Of a DNA stretch of 64,000 bases, positions 53,279 to 62,437 are shown piece by piece. The notes under the pieces are model-generated. The model was not told where the DNA came from and searched no databases. It saw nothing but the letters and a program-made list of their open reading frames with translations. Origin of the DNA: an uncultured Selenomonadaceae bacterium (GTDB lineage: Bacteria; Bacillota; Negativicutes; Selenomonadales; Selenomonadaceae). Every line of letters starts with the position of its first letter. The stretch's first letter is position 1. The DNA is taken from assembly GCA_905233135.1 (NCBI GenBank), contig CAJOCQ010000011.1, positions 62,001 through 126,000 on the forward strand. The letters run 5' to 3'. A program made the translations under genes and the position numbers.

Positions 53279-55339
53279 ATGCCAATAAATGCAGGAGCAG
53301 TAGGGATTCAGCCCGTACAGCCGCAAAGACCGACGGGCGAAACTGAAGGTATACAGCGAAGGCAAGACAGTACCTCCGGCGGTTTTCGCCCGCAAACTCA
53401 AGTAGCTTTAAAAACCGCCATTACCGATTTGGCGGCAACTTTGGCGAAAATTTCTTCCAATGAAAAATTCGGCTTTGAAAAATTGCCGTCAGATATAGGG
53501 CAAGTTGTCCGAAATATTATGCAACAAGCTTTTTCAATCGACGCAACTTTGGGGCAAAGTATCGGCAGTACCATTGAAAGTCAACATTTTTCTAACGACC
53601 AACTTATGATTTTGGCGCGTATGCTCTCTCAAATAGGCGCACTTGCCGACAAAGGTTTTTCTATGGAACTTAGCGACGAAACTAAAACTCTTTTGGCGCA
53701 ATTTAAAAATTTAATCGTGTCAGAAAGCGGCGGCAATTTCTTGGAACCCGTGCTAATGTCAAAATCTGCCTTTGAACTTATCGACAACAAAAACCCCGAA
53801 CAACTCCCGCAAGCCCTGTACGAAATTTTGGCGCAACTTTCGCAGTCAATGACAACTGCCGCGCCGCTTAATCAGCCCCAACAATCCGAAGGTATGCAAT
53901 TTTTAAATCAGTTGATTAAATTTTTTATGCCGCGCCCGACTGCCGACACTTCCACTGCGCAAAATCAAACTCAACAACAAAATCAATCTGCCCAAAATCA
54001 ACAACGCCCAATTCCTACTCCTACTCAACGCCTTTTAAATTCTATGTACCGCCAACTTGACGACCCCTACGCTAACCTTCAAAAACAACAAGCCGCTCAA
54101 CAATCTAATCAAAATCAGCAATTTTTCCAAAAAACTCCAACTCAACAGCCCAATCAAAATTCGCAGGCGCAAAATTTAAATCAACAACCTAATCAAAATT
54201 CGCAGGCGCAAAATTTAAATCAGCAGCTTAATCAAAATTCGCAGGCGCAAAATTTAAATCAACAGCCCAATCAAAATTCGCAGGCGCAAAATTTAAATCA
54301 ACAGCCCAATCAAAATTCGCAGGCGCAAAATTTAAATCAACAGCCTAACCAAAATTCGCAGGCACAAAATTTAAATCAGCAACCCAATCAAAATTTGCAA
54401 CCGCAAAATCAATCTCAACAACTCAATCAAAATTTGCAACCGCAAAATCAATCTCAACAGCCTAATCAAAATTTGCAGCCGCAGGCACAATCTTTTCTGC
54501 GCGAAGGGACGCCCGTACCTGATGAAAATTTTTTGTCGAAACAGCAGATTTTAAAGAATCAAATGCAGGACGCCAAAAATATTTTGCTGAAACAGCCTAT
54601 GCAAAATAATCAACAAACTATGGATACTTTAAAAAGCCTCGCGCAGCTTTTAATGAGAAATTCGCAAAACTTGACGCCGCGTGAAACTACGCTTCTTCAA
54701 AATTTTGTCAACAATACGCAAAAAATGTTCCCCGAAGCGGAGGCGCGGCACTTGCAAAATCTTTTGCGCCTTTGTCAACAAAATGTTCCCGCCGTCGTTC
54801 AACAAGCCGCCGTTCAACATAAATTGCCCGACTTGCCGCGCCTTTGGGCGTTTATGCAACTTTGCGATATGGCTAATTTGCCTTCGCAAATGTCGCCCCG
54901 CGCCTTCAAAAAGGCAGGGCGTGCAGTTTCTGACTTCGCTAACATTATGCGCGGCTTTATGGGCAGTGATAATACCACCGTGCAAAATCAACGCTCTTTT
55001 CAAATGATGTTGCCGCTGTATCTAGGCGAAAATTTGACAAGCTACCCTACCTATCTTAGCGTGTACGACGAAAACGCCAAAGACCCTGATACAGGCGTTG
55101 AGAAAAAAGAAACGTGGCTTAGAATTTGCGTACTTACAGATAACATTGGCGCGGCTGAATTAATTTTCCGCGTATACGAAGGCAACCAACTTGATATGCG
55201 CTTTTATTTTTCTGAAGCTGATGCGGCGGAAGATTTTCGCAGTTACGTTTCAAATTTGCGTGATTCAATTCGTGACACTAAATTTAATATCGGCGAAATT
55301 AGAATTGGCAGCGTCGGTGAAAGAATGCTTGCCTCATAA
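53279..55339 (+). CDS. Q/N-rich repeat protein, possibly FliK-like (hook-length control)
   Basis: 686 residues. An N-terminal helical domain (about 35-200) precedes a Gln/Asn-rich low-complexity region. That region contains six 13-residue repeats of the type PNQNSQAQNLNQQ and three of the type PNQNLQPQNQSQQ (about 288-402). The C-terminal domain (about 560-680) has LPLYLGENLTSYPTYLSVYD, WLRICVLTDNIGAAELIFRV and SYVSNLRDSI, reminiscent of the FliK C-terminal domain. No flagellar genes are adjacent, so this is tentative. Start ATG with AAGGAG. Followed by a terminator. Confidence 0.6.
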   Translation: MPINAGAVGIQPVQPQRPTGETEGIQRRQDSTSGGFRPQTQVALKTAITDLAATLAKISSNEKFGFEKLPSDIGQVVRNIMQQAFSIDATLGQSIGSTIESQHFSNDQLMILARMLSQIGALADKGFSMELSDETKTLLAQFKNLIVSESGGNFLEPVLMSKSAFELIDNKNPEQLPQALYEILAQLSQSMTTAAPLNQPQQSEGMQFLNQLIKFFMPRPTADTSTAQNQTQQQNQSAQNQQRPIPTPTQRLLNSMYRQLDDPYANLQKQQAAQQSNQNQQFFQKTPTQQPNQNSQAQNLNQQPNQNSQAQNLNQQLNQNSQAQNLNQQPNQNSQAQNLNQQPNQNSQAQNLNQQPNQNSQAQNLNQQPNQNLQPQNQSQQLNQNLQPQNQSQQPNQNLQPQAQSFLREGTPVPDENFLSKQQILKNQMQDAKNILLKQPMQNNQQTMDTLKSLAQLLMRNSQNLTPRETTLLQNFVNNTQKMFPEAEARHLQNLLRLCQQNVPAVVQQAAVQHKLPDLPRLWAFMQLCDMANLPSQMSPRAFKKAGRAVSDFANIMRGFMGSDNTTVQNQRSFQMMLPLYLGENLTSYPTYLSVYDENAKDPDTGVEKKETWLRICVLTDNIGAAELIFRVYEGNQLDMRFYFSEADAAEDFRSYVSNLRDSIRDTKFNIGEIRIGSVGERMLAS
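54140..54485 (+). repeat. 39-bp tandem repeats in the Q/N-rich gene (about nine units)
   Basis: The unit is CAACAGCCCAATCAAAATTC plus GCAGGCGCAAAATTTAAAT. Six close copies are followed by three copies of a variant with TTGCAACCGCAAAATCAATC. A multiple of three, so unit gain or loss keeps the frame. Confidence 0.88.
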
Positions 55340-55348
55340 AATTTTCAA

Positions 55349-55375
55349 GCGGGAAATTTGCCCGCTATTTTTTTG
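55349..55375 (+). terminator. Terminator after the Q/N-rich gene
   Basis: AGCGGG-AAATTT-GCCCGCT followed by a T run. Confidence 0.88.
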
Positions 55376-55437
55376 CTTAAAACTAAAAAATTTAAAATAT
55401 AATTTATAAACATATTATGGAAAGTATTAAATGTTTG

Positions 55438-55446
55438 TGGTAAAAT
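55438..55446 (+). promoter_or_regulatory. Extended -10 promoter of gatC
   Basis: TGG then TAAAAT (55441-55446), about 30 bases before gatC. Confidence 0.5.
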
Positions 55447-55476
55447 TTGCGCGGCAATTTTTAAGGAGGCTTTTTA

Positions 55477-55767
55477 ATGAAAATTACTGAAGAAGATATT
55501 CAGACAGTTGCAAATTTGTCGCGGCTGAAAATTCGCCCCGATGAATCCGCTAAAATTCTTGGGCAACTCAACGACATTTTAAACTACGTGGAAAATTTAA
55601 ACTCAATCGACACAACCAACATTGAACCTACAACTTACGCCCTGCCTATGCAAAATGTTTTTCGAGAAGACAAAGTTAAACCTTCGCTTGAACGTAACCT
55701 TGCACTTTCTAACGCGCCGCTTAAAGAAGACGGCTACTTCAAAGTTCCGCGCGTTTTGGAAGAATAA
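55477..55767 (+). CDS. gatC: Glutamyl/aspartyl-tRNA amidotransferase subunit C
   Basis: 96 residues: ITEEDIQTVANLSRLKI, LGQLNDILNYVENLNSIDT, and the closing LSNAPLKEDGYFKVPRVLEE typical of GatC. It stabilises the GatA-GatB complex that converts Glu-tRNA-Gln (or Asp-tRNA-Asn) to the amidated form. Strong AAGGAGG site. The usual next gene, gatA, is displaced by acetolactate decarboxylase. Confidence 0.94.
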   Translation: MKITEEDIQTVANLSRLKIRPDESAKILGQLNDILNYVENLNSIDTTNIEPTTYALPMQNVFREDKVKPSLERNLALSNAPLKEDGYFKVPRVLEE

Positions 55768-55794
55768 ACTAAAAAAATTTTAAGGGTGATTTTT

Positions 55795-56607
55795 ATGAAC
55801 TTCAAAAAAATTTTAATCAATTCAACTTTGGCGGGTACAATTTTATTTAACGTCGCAAACGCGGCTGAACCCGTCGAAAAAGAAACCGTTAATCAGGTTG
55901 CCTTGTTGCACTCCTTGACGCTCGGACATTTTGACGGCTCCATTACCGCCGCCGAATTGAAAACTTTGGGCGATATCGGAATTGGAACTTTTGACGGCTT
56001 GGACGGCGAATTGATTATGCTTGACGGCGTAATTTATCGCGCCAATCAAGATTTAGAAGTTAATGTTGTCGATGACAAAATTACAATTCCCTTTTCAAAT
56101 GTAACTTTTTTTAACAAAGATTTTGCAGTTAAACTCAAAGATATTTCTGATAAAAACGCGCTCGAAACTTTGTTAAATAAATTTGTGCAGAAACACGGCG
56201 CGAACGCTTTTTATTTCGTCAAAATTCCTGCAACTTTCAATTCAATTTTGGTGCGCAGTGAAGCAGGACAGAAAAAACCTTATCCAACTTTAGTACAAGC
56301 GTTGCAAGCTACGCAGCAGGAAAAAACTTTTGAAAATGTCAGCGGTACTGTCGTCGGCTTGTATTGCCCCGCTTATATGGGCGGCTTAAATTCGACCGGT
56401 TGGCACTTCCATTTTGTTTCAGAAGATAAAAAATCCGGCGGACACGTTTTGGATTTGAACATTAAAAGCGGCGTTGTTGAATTTGATAAAACAGATAATT
56501 TTAATATGAAACTTCCCCAAAAAGGCAACTTCCAAAAATTAGACCTCGCGCAGGATTTGAGCAAAGATATTAAAAAAGCTGAACAGGATTCAGTGGTTAA
56601 TCAATAG
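55795..56607 (+). CDS. Alpha-acetolactate decarboxylase with predicted signal peptide
   Basis: 270 residues from ATG 55795. It begins with a signal-peptide-like segment (FKKILINSTLAGTILFNVANA), then the decarboxylase fold: GIGTFDGLDGELIMLDGVIY, and the zinc-binding His residues in GWHFHFVSEDKKSGGHVLDL. The enzyme turns acetolactate into acetoin. Cytoplasmic members usually lack an export signal, though exported versions exist, so the reaction may be outside the membrane. It lies 27 bases after gatC and before gatA. The ilvB at 29322 could supply the substrate. Confidence 0.9.
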   Translation: MNFKKILINSTLAGTILFNVANAAEPVEKETVNQVALLHSLTLGHFDGSITAAELKTLGDIGIGTFDGLDGELIMLDGVIYRANQDLEVNVVDDKITIPFSNVTFFNKDFAVKLKDISDKNALETLLNKFVQKHGANAFYFVKIPATFNSILVRSEAGQKKPYPTLVQALQATQQEKTFENVSGTVVGLYCPAYMGGLNSTGWHFHFVSEDKKSGGHVLDLNIKSGVVEFDKTDNFNMKLPQKGNFQKLDLAQDLSKDIKKAEQDSVVNQ

Positions 56608-56652
56608 GCACTAGGGAAAAATTTCTGATACCTGACACCTGACACCTAAAAA
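56605..56652. repeat. Short low-complexity repeat (CACTAGGG ... CTGACACCTGACACC)
   Basis: GGCACTAGGG on the left and ATACCTGACACCTGACACC on the right, as in 4262-4345. Lies just before gatA. Confidence 0.5.
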
Positions 56653-56671
56653 TTAATGGAGGAAAAAAATT

Positions 56672-58105
56672 TTGAATTTGTACGAAAAAACCGCGCACGA
56701 ATTGCACGAACTTTTAACCAATAAAAAAATCAGTGCGCTTGAACTTACAAAAGATTTATTTGCACGTATCGACGAAAAAGATTCAGAAATTGGCGCGTAT
56801 CTGGAACTTACAAAAAATCAAGCGTTGGAAAATGCAAAAAAAGTTGACGAAAAAATTGCACGCGGCGAAAAAATTTCCGCGCTCGAAGGTATTCCCTGCG
56901 CGATTAAAGATAACATTTGTACAAAAGGCGTTAAAACAACTTGCGCTTCAAAAATTCTTGAAAATTTTGTGCCGCCGTATGATGCAACGGTTATGCAAAA
57001 ATTGAACGCGCAAAATATTATAATGCTAGGCAAGTTGAATATGGACGAATTTGCAATGGGCGGCTCCACCGAAAACTCAGCTTACCACATTACAAAAAAT
57101 CCGCACGATTTATCAAGAGTGCCCGGCGGCAGTTCGGGCGGCAGTGCGGCGGCAGTTGCAGCGGGCGAAGCAATTTTTACGCTCGGCAGTGATACGGGCG
57201 GCTCAATTCGTCAACCTGCAAGTTTTTGCGGCGTTGTTGGTATGAAACCGACTTACGGGCGCGTTTCTCGTTACGGGCTTGTAGCCTTTGCCTCTTCGCT
57301 TGACCAAATAGGACCGCTTACAAAAGATGTTACTGACTGCGCGACGGTTTTAAATGCAATTTGCGGGCTTGACGAAATGGACTCAACCTCGACTTCTGCC
57401 GCTGTTCCTGATTTTACAAAAAGTCTTGTAAGCGACGTTAAAAATTTGAAAATCGGCTTGCCGAAAGAATATTTTGTCAAAGGCATTGACAAGGAAGTTG
57501 AAACCGCTGTTATTAACGTTACAAAAACTTTTGAAAAGCTCGGCGCGCAGATTGTAGAAATTTCTTTGCCGCATACAGAATTTGCAATTTCAACTTATTA
57601 CATAATTGCGCCTGCTGAAGCTGCAACAAATCTTGAACGCTATGACGGCGTAAGTTACGGCGCACGCGTTGACGGCGCGGACGTTGTCGAAATGATGACT
57701 AACACTCGTACAGAAAAATTCGGCGAAGAAGTTAAACGCCGCATAATGATTGGCAACTATGCATTGAGCGCGGGCTATTACGACGCTTACTATTTGAAGG
57801 CGTTGAAAGTACGCACGTTGATTCAAAAAGATTTTACCGACGCCTTTAAAAATGTTGACGTAATTTTGACGCCGACGACGCCCAACGCCGCTTTTAAAAT
57901 TGGCGAAATGACTAATGACCCGCTGAAAATGTATTTGCAAGATATTTGCACGGTGCCTGTTAATCTTGCAGGCTTGCCGGGAATTTCTTTACCTTGCGGT
58001 TTTAATAAAGAAAATTTGCCGCTCGGTTTCCAACTTATCGGTAAGCCGCTTGACGAAGAAACAATTTTACGCGCCGCCTTTACTTATGAACAAAATAAGG
58101 ATTAA
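56672..58105 (+). CDS. gatA: Glutamyl/aspartyl-tRNA amidotransferase subunit A
   Basis: 477 residues, amidase signature enzyme. Catalytic Lys in [13 protein letters not shown], the cis-Ser/Ser nucleophile motif [15 protein letters not shown], and [21 protein letters not shown]. It releases ammonia from glutamine for GatB. TTG start at 56672 with GGAGG. In the same direction as gatC and gatB but separated from gatB by 4.3 kb of accessory genes. Confidence 0.96.
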   Translation: MNLYEKTAHELHELLTNKKISALELTKDLFARIDEKDSEIGAYLELTKNQALENAKKVDEKIARGEKISALEGIPCAIKDNICTKGVKTTCASKILENFVPPYDATVMQKLNAQNIIMLGKLNMDEFAMGGSTENSAYHITKNPHDLSRVPGGSSGGSAAAVAAGEAIFTLGSDTGGSIRQPASFCGVVGMKPTYGRVSRYGLVAFASSLDQIGPLTKDVTDCATVLNAICGLDEMDSTSTSAAVPDFTKSLVSDVKNLKIGLPKEYFVKGIDKEVETAVINVTKTFEKLGAQIVEISLPHTEFAISTYYIIAPAEAATNLERYDGVSYGARVDGADVVEMMTNTRTEKFGEEVKRRIMIGNYALSAGYYDAYYLKALKVRTLIQKDFTDAFKNVDVILTPTTPNAAFKIGEMTNDPLKMYLQDICTVPVNLAGLPGISLPCGFNKENLPLGFQLIGKPLDEETILRAAFTYEQNKD

Positions 58106-58109
58106 GGAA

Positions 58110-58200
58110 TATTTAGGGTTCCAGGGTTCTAAGGAATAGGGAAAAGTGAAAAAATTACAAATCCCTATTCCCTTTCCACTGGAACCTTGGAACCCTTTTC
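58110..58200. repeat. Low-complexity inverted repeat, GGGTTCCAGGGTTCTAAGG ... CCACTGGAACCTTGGAACCC
   Basis: The two halves are roughly complementary. The right half is nearly the reverse complement of 48915-48960. It marks the left edge of the accessory block between gatA and gatB. Confidence 0.68.
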
Positions 58201-58262
58201 TTGCTTTGTAAAAAGAAAGAACATAAAAAAATTATTCCAAAATTCTCAAAGGAAAATTCAAA

Positions 58263-59024
58263 ATGACTTGCATAAAAGTTTTGATTGAAAATAAAGTTTC
58301 AAACGCCGCGCTTGAAAGTGAGCACGGTTTTTCTTTATATGTGGAGACGCCCGCGCAGAAATTTATTTTCGACTGCGGACAAAGCGGGCTTGCTTGGCAA
58401 AACGCCGCAAAGTTAAACGTTGACTTGACGCAAATTAATTTTGTTGTGTTAAGTCATTCGCACTACGACCACGCGGGCGGCTTCCCTTCTTTGCTAAAAA
58501 TCGTCAAGCCGAAAAAAATTTATACAGGGAAAAATTTTTGGCAGGAAAAATTTTCAAAGACTGATGACGGCTTTAAATATCGTGGCGCGGGCTTTACCTT
58601 TCAAGATTTGGCGCGTTGGAAGATTGAGCAAAAAATTTGTGACGATATTTTGGAACTGGATGAAAATTCGTGGCTTGTCGGGAATTTCGACACGCATTTT
58701 AAATTTTCGATACCTGAAAAATTTGTGCGCGGCGAAAATAAAATTCCCGATAACTTCGACGACGAAATTTGCTTAGTCCTGCGCGAGGGCGACGGCGCGG
58801 CGGTAGTTGTCGGCTGTTCGCACGTTGGAATTTTAAATATTGTTTCGACTGTTCAAAGGCGGCTTGACCTTCCGATTAAAACTGTTATTGGCGGGATTCA
58901 TTCGGACGATATGAAAATTTTTGCGCGGCTTGAAGATTTCGGCGTTGAGAATTTTTATTTGTGTCATTGCAGCGGCGATAAACTTCGCGCAGATTTTGCA
59001 ACGGGCAGCGTTTTAGAATTTTGA
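58263..59024 (+). CDS. MBL-fold metallohydrolase
   Basis: 253 residues. The metallo-beta-lactamase signature is LSHSHYDHAGGFPSLL, followed by a later metal His in CSHVGILNIV and IGGIHSDD near the end. The layout matches the branch annotated as MJ0936 or beta-ribofuranosylaminobenzene phosphate synthase-like. Substrate unknown. It starts the accessory block and lies nine bases before the methyltransferase gene, so they probably form one transcript. Confidence 0.82.
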   Translation: MTCIKVLIENKVSNAALESEHGFSLYVETPAQKFIFDCGQSGLAWQNAAKLNVDLTQINFVVLSHSHYDHAGGFPSLLKIVKPKKIYTGKNFWQEKFSKTDDGFKYRGAGFTFQDLARWKIEQKICDDILELDENSWLVGNFDTHFKFSIPEKFVRGENKIPDNFDDEICLVLREGDGAAVVVGCSHVGILNIVSTVQRRLDLPIKTVIGGIHSDDMKIFARLEDFGVENFYLCHCSGDKLRADFATGSVLEF

Positions 59025-59033
59025 GGTAACACT

Positions 59034-60107
59034 ATGGCTAACAGAAATTTGAACGAAGCGGCGAAAAATAAAAACGACGAATTTTATACCCAATTTGACG
59101 ATATTCAAAAAGAATTGAATTGCTACTACACTTACAACAAAGATTTTCTGCGCGGCAAAACTGTTTTATTGCCCTGCGACGACCCCGAATGGAGTAAGTT
59201 CACTGAATTTTTTATCGAGAATTTTGAACGCTACGGCTTGAAAAAATTAATTTCTACAAGCTACGCCAAAAATTCCAAAAAATTTGTTTTCAATCCGCTA
59301 ATTTCCCTCTTTGAAAGTGAAAGCCCTAAATTTAATCCGACAATCAGCGACCTGCGCGGCAAAATTTTTACCTTGACGCAAGAAGATTATATTCACGGCG
59401 AACACTCCCCCAACAATTTGCAATGGGATTATCTGCAGGGCGACGGCGACTTCAGAAGCGACGAAGTTAAAAAACTGCGCGAAGAAGCCGACGTTATCAT
59501 TACCAACCCGCCCTTCAGCTTGTTTAGGGAATTTTTGAAGTGGATTAACCCCGACGAAAAAAATTTTCTCATTATCGGCAATATTAATTGTCTTACTTAC
59601 AAAGAAGTTTTTCCGCTCATTAAGGATAATAAAATTTGGTTAGGCAACGGTATGGGGCGTTGGATTTCAGGTTTTATTGTTCCTGACGGTTACGAACTTT
59701 ACGGCACTGAAGCAAGAGTTGACAAAAACGGCAAAAGAATTATTGCCACCAATCAATGTCTTTGGCTTACAAATTTGGAACACGCAAAACGCCACCAACC
59801 TTTAAAACTTATGACGCTTGCAAGAAATTTGCGTTACCATCCGAAAATGAAACATTTGACCGAATACCAAAAATATGACAACTACGACGCTATAGAAGTT
59901 CCTGCAACTGACGCAATTCCCGACGATTATCCCGGCGTTATGGGCGTACCAATTACTTTCCTTGATAAATATTGCCCTGAACAATTTGAAATTTTGGGCG
60001 ACAGCCGCTATCACGACGGCAACCCTACAGCAAACGATATAAATTATATCGACGGCAAATTAACTTACAGAAGAATTTTAATACGTCATAAATTTTCCAA
60101 AGGCTGA
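59034..60107 (+). CDS. EcoRI-family adenine-specific DNA methyltransferase
   Basis: 357 residues. NKNDEFYTQFDDIQKELNCY near the N-terminus and LPCDDPEWSKFTEFFIENF resemble M.EcoRI; the catalytic motif IV is ITNPPFSLF at about residue 155. It is predicted to methylate N6 of adenine. The target site cannot be read from sequence. No classical restriction endonuclease is adjacent; instead an Rpn-type nuclease and a DUF262-HNH protein follow on the same strand within 1.2 kb. Confidence 0.85.
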   Translation: MANRNLNEAAKNKNDEFYTQFDDIQKELNCYYTYNKDFLRGKTVLLPCDDPEWSKFTEFFIENFERYGLKKLISTSYAKNSKKFVFNPLISLFESESPKFNPTISDLRGKIFTLTQEDYIHGEHSPNNLQWDYLQGDGDFRSDEVKKLREEADVIITNPPFSLFREFLKWINPDEKNFLIIGNINCLTYKEVFPLIKDNKIWLGNGMGRWISGFIVPDGYELYGTEARVDKNGKRIIATNQCLWLTNLEHAKRHQPLKLMTLARNLRYHPKMKHLTEYQKYDNYDAIEVPATDAIPDDYPGVMGVPITFLDKYCPEQFEILGDSRYHDGNPTANDINYIDGKLTYRRILIRHKFSKG

Positions 60108-60120
60108 AAGGATTTTTAGA

Positions 60121-60981
60121 ATGTCCGAAATATATAGAGACGGCTTATTCAGAGATTATTTTAAAGACAAAGTGCGGCTTTTGAGTTTGTGCAATGCACT
60201 TTTGGGGCTTGACGGCAAAGACCCCGACGAAATAGAAATAAATACATTGGACGGGATATTTTTTGAGAAATTGCAAAATGATATTTCCTGCATATATCGC
60301 GGGCGTTTTATAATTTTGATTGAGCAACAAAGTACTGTAAATGAAAATATGCCGATAAGGTGTTTGTTTTACATTGCCGAAATTTTAAAAAAGTACGTGG
60401 AAGCCGAAAAAAATAAAATCTATCAGAAAAAATTAATAAAGTTGCCGCGCCCTGAAATATTTGTGCTTTACAACGGCAAACAACAGGAAGTCGAATACAG
60501 AGAGTTAAAATTATCAGACGCTTTCGGCGCGGCGTCAAGCGTTGAAGTTATTGTAAAGCTTTATAACATTAACGCGGGAATGAATGAAAATTTAATCAAG
60601 CGCAGTGAATTTTTAAGAAATTATTGCACGTTCGTCAATCGTGTTATGAAAAATTTGGCGGCGGGTATGAAATTTGAAAATGCAATAGCGGAAGCGTTTG
60701 AGTATTGCCAAAAAAATAATTTTATGGCTGATTACCTTGAAAACAGAAGATGGGAGCTGATAAGTATGCTGGGCTTTGAATACAACGCAGAGGAAGAAAA
60801 GCAAGCATTAATTGAACAGGGTATTGAACAGGGTATTGAACTCGGCATTGAACAGGGTATTGAACTCGGCATTGAACAGAAAACAATTAAACTTGCAAAA
60901 AAAATGCTTGCCAATAAAATGTCCATTGATGATATAGCAGAATTTTTGGAATGCAGAGGAAGAAAAGCAAGCATTGATTGA
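60121..60981 (+). CDS. Rpn-family PD-(D/E)XK nuclease / transposase-like protein, C-terminus altered by tandem duplication
   Basis: 286 residues. N-terminal YRDGLFRDYFKDKVRLLSLCN and the nuclease core IYRGRFIILIEQQSTVNENMPIR, with its E-x-Q, match Rpn/YhgA-like proteins (PDDEXK_2 family), which cleave DNA and promote recombination. The tail carries the family's short EQGIELGIEQG repeats. At about 60954 the tail joins a second copy of itself in another frame, so the protein ends in RGRKASID instead of the ancestral SKEKVLQIAKKISK, which remains at 61085-61128. The nuclease core is intact. Confidence 0.8.
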   Translation: MSEIYRDGLFRDYFKDKVRLLSLCNALLGLDGKDPDEIEINTLDGIFFEKLQNDISCIYRGRFIILIEQQSTVNENMPIRCLFYIAEILKKYVEAEKNKIYQKKLIKLPRPEIFVLYNGKQQEVEYRELKLSDAFGAASSVEVIVKLYNINAGMNENLIKRSEFLRNYCTFVNRVMKNLAAGMKFENAIAEAFEYCQKNNFMADYLENRRWELISMLGFEYNAEEEKQALIEQGIEQGIELGIEQGIELGIEQKTIKLAKKMLANKMSIDDIAEFLECRGRKASID

Positions 60982-61228
60982 ACAGGGAATTGAACTCGGC
61001 ATTGAACAGAAAACAATTAAACTTGCAAAAAAAATGCTTGCCAATAAAATGTCCATTGATGATATAGCAGAATTTTTGGAATGTAGCAAAGAAAAAGTTC
61101 TTCAAATTGCAAAGAAAATTTCAAAGTAATTGGAGCTGATAAGTATGCCGGGCTTTGAATACAACGCAGAGGAAGAAAAGCAAGCATTGATTGAACAGGT
61201 GCAAATTGCAAAGAAAATTTCAAAGTAA
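60954..61228 (+). repeat. Tandem copies of the Rpn gene 3' end (decayed)
   Basis: Copy 2 (60954-61128) repeats 60793-60953 almost exactly and adds the original gene end. Copy 3 (61131-61228) starts again at GGAGCTGATAAGTATGC and skips to the same last 28 bases. Both end AAGAAAATTTCAAAGTAATTGG. Two rounds of short-homology duplication explain the layout. Confidence 0.82.
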
Positions 61229-61240
61229 TTGGTAAAAATT

Positions 61241-62425
61241 ATGAAAACAACACTAAAAACAGATTGGAAAGTTGAGGATATTTGCGCGGGATTTGAGTAC
61301 AGCGCGGCAGAAGGCAAAGGGCTTTTCGGCTTGAACGGCAACTTGACAATTCAGCCGGAATATCAGCGAAATTATCTTTACGCGCAAAACGACGGCGAAA
61401 AAGAAAAAGCCGTCATTGATTCAATTTTGAAATGTTATCCGATAGGACTTTTATATTTTAACAAGCCGCGCTCCAATGAAGAAAAATTTGAAATTTTGGA
61501 CGGGCAACAGCGCGTTACAAGTTTGGGCAGGTACATAAAAAATTTATTTGCCGTTGAAGTTGACGGGCACCAACAATATTTTGATTCACTCGCGCAGGAC
61601 TTGCAGGAAAAATTTTTGAAAACTCCGCTTACCATTTACATTTGTGAAGGCGCGGAAAATGAAATAAAAGCGTGGTTTAAAACAATAAATATTGCGGGGA
61701 TTCCGCTCAACGCGCAAGAAATTTTAAATTCGGTGTACAGCGGAAATTTTGTAACTTTGGCGAAAGAGGAATTTAGCAACAGTCAAAATTCAAATTTGTA
61801 TTCGTGGAAAAATTATGTTAAGGGAAATGTTTTGCGACAGGATTTTTTGCGCACGGCGTTAGAATGGCTTGTCAACAGTTCGGACGATAAAGAAATTAGC
61901 GAATATATGAGCTTGCATCGTTGGGACAAAAATATTGACGCGCTGAAAAATAATTTTGTCGAAATTATAAATTGGATAGAAAAAATTTTTACAGATACAA
62001 AAGACGAAATGTACGGGCTTGATTGGGGCAGGCTGTACAATCTTTACCACGAAAAAAATTTTGACGTCGCCGAAGTTTCTGCGAAGGTTGAAAAACTTTA
62101 TGAAGATGACGCAGTTACAAACAAGCGCGGGATTTTTGAATATATTTTAGGCGGCGAAACTGAACCAAAACTTTTGAATATTCGCCTGTTTGAAGAATCG
62201 ACAAAAAAAACTGTTTACGCGCGGCAAACCAATTTTGCAAAAAGCAAGGGCGTTTCAAATTGTCCGCTCTGCGCGGCGGGCAAAAATAAAAATTCAAAAA
62301 AAATTTACGCTTATAAAGAAATGGACGCCGACCACGTCACGGCTTGGAGCAAAGGCGGCGCAACTGATATTGAAAATTGCGAAATGCTCTGCAAGTCTCA
62401 CAATCGCGCAAAAGGAAATGTTTAG
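61241..62425 (+). CDS. DUF262 (ParB-like) protein with C-terminal HNH nuclease domain
   Basis: 394 residues from ATG 61241. The DUF262 domain has [13 protein letters not shown] and the signature [11 protein letters not shown], as in GmrS-like NTP-dependent proteins. The C-terminus (about 335-394) is an HNH/McrA-type finger: [26 protein letters not shown] and [11 protein letters not shown]. Fused DUF262-HNH proteins are linked to modification-dependent or phage-targeting restriction. With the adjacent methyltransferase and Rpn nuclease it suggests a defence role; that is inference. It ends 12 bases before gatB. Confidence 0.85.
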   Translation: MKTTLKTDWKVEDICAGFEYSAAEGKGLFGLNGNLTIQPEYQRNYLYAQNDGEKEKAVIDSILKCYPIGLLYFNKPRSNEEKFEILDGQQRVTSLGRYIKNLFAVEVDGHQQYFDSLAQDLQEKFLKTPLTIYICEGAENEIKAWFKTINIAGIPLNAQEILNSVYSGNFVTLAKEEFSNSQNSNLYSWKNYVKGNVLRQDFLRTALEWLVNSSDDKEISEYMSLHRWDKNIDALKNNFVEIINWIEKIFTDTKDEMYGLDWGRLYNLYHEKNFDVAEVSAKVEKLYEDDAVTNKRGIFEYILGGETEPKLLNIRLFEESTKKTVYARQTNFAKSKGVSNCPLCAAGKNKNSKKIYAYKEMDADHVTAWSKGGATDIENCEMLCKSHNRAKGNV

Positions 62426-62437
62426 GAGGAATTTATT

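Noticed and set aside
60732-61341. Several minus-strand ORFs opposite the Rpn gene end, with repeated FFCKFNCFLFNAEF-type products
   Set aside because: They arise only from the tandem duplication and repeat of the sense gene; no start signals.
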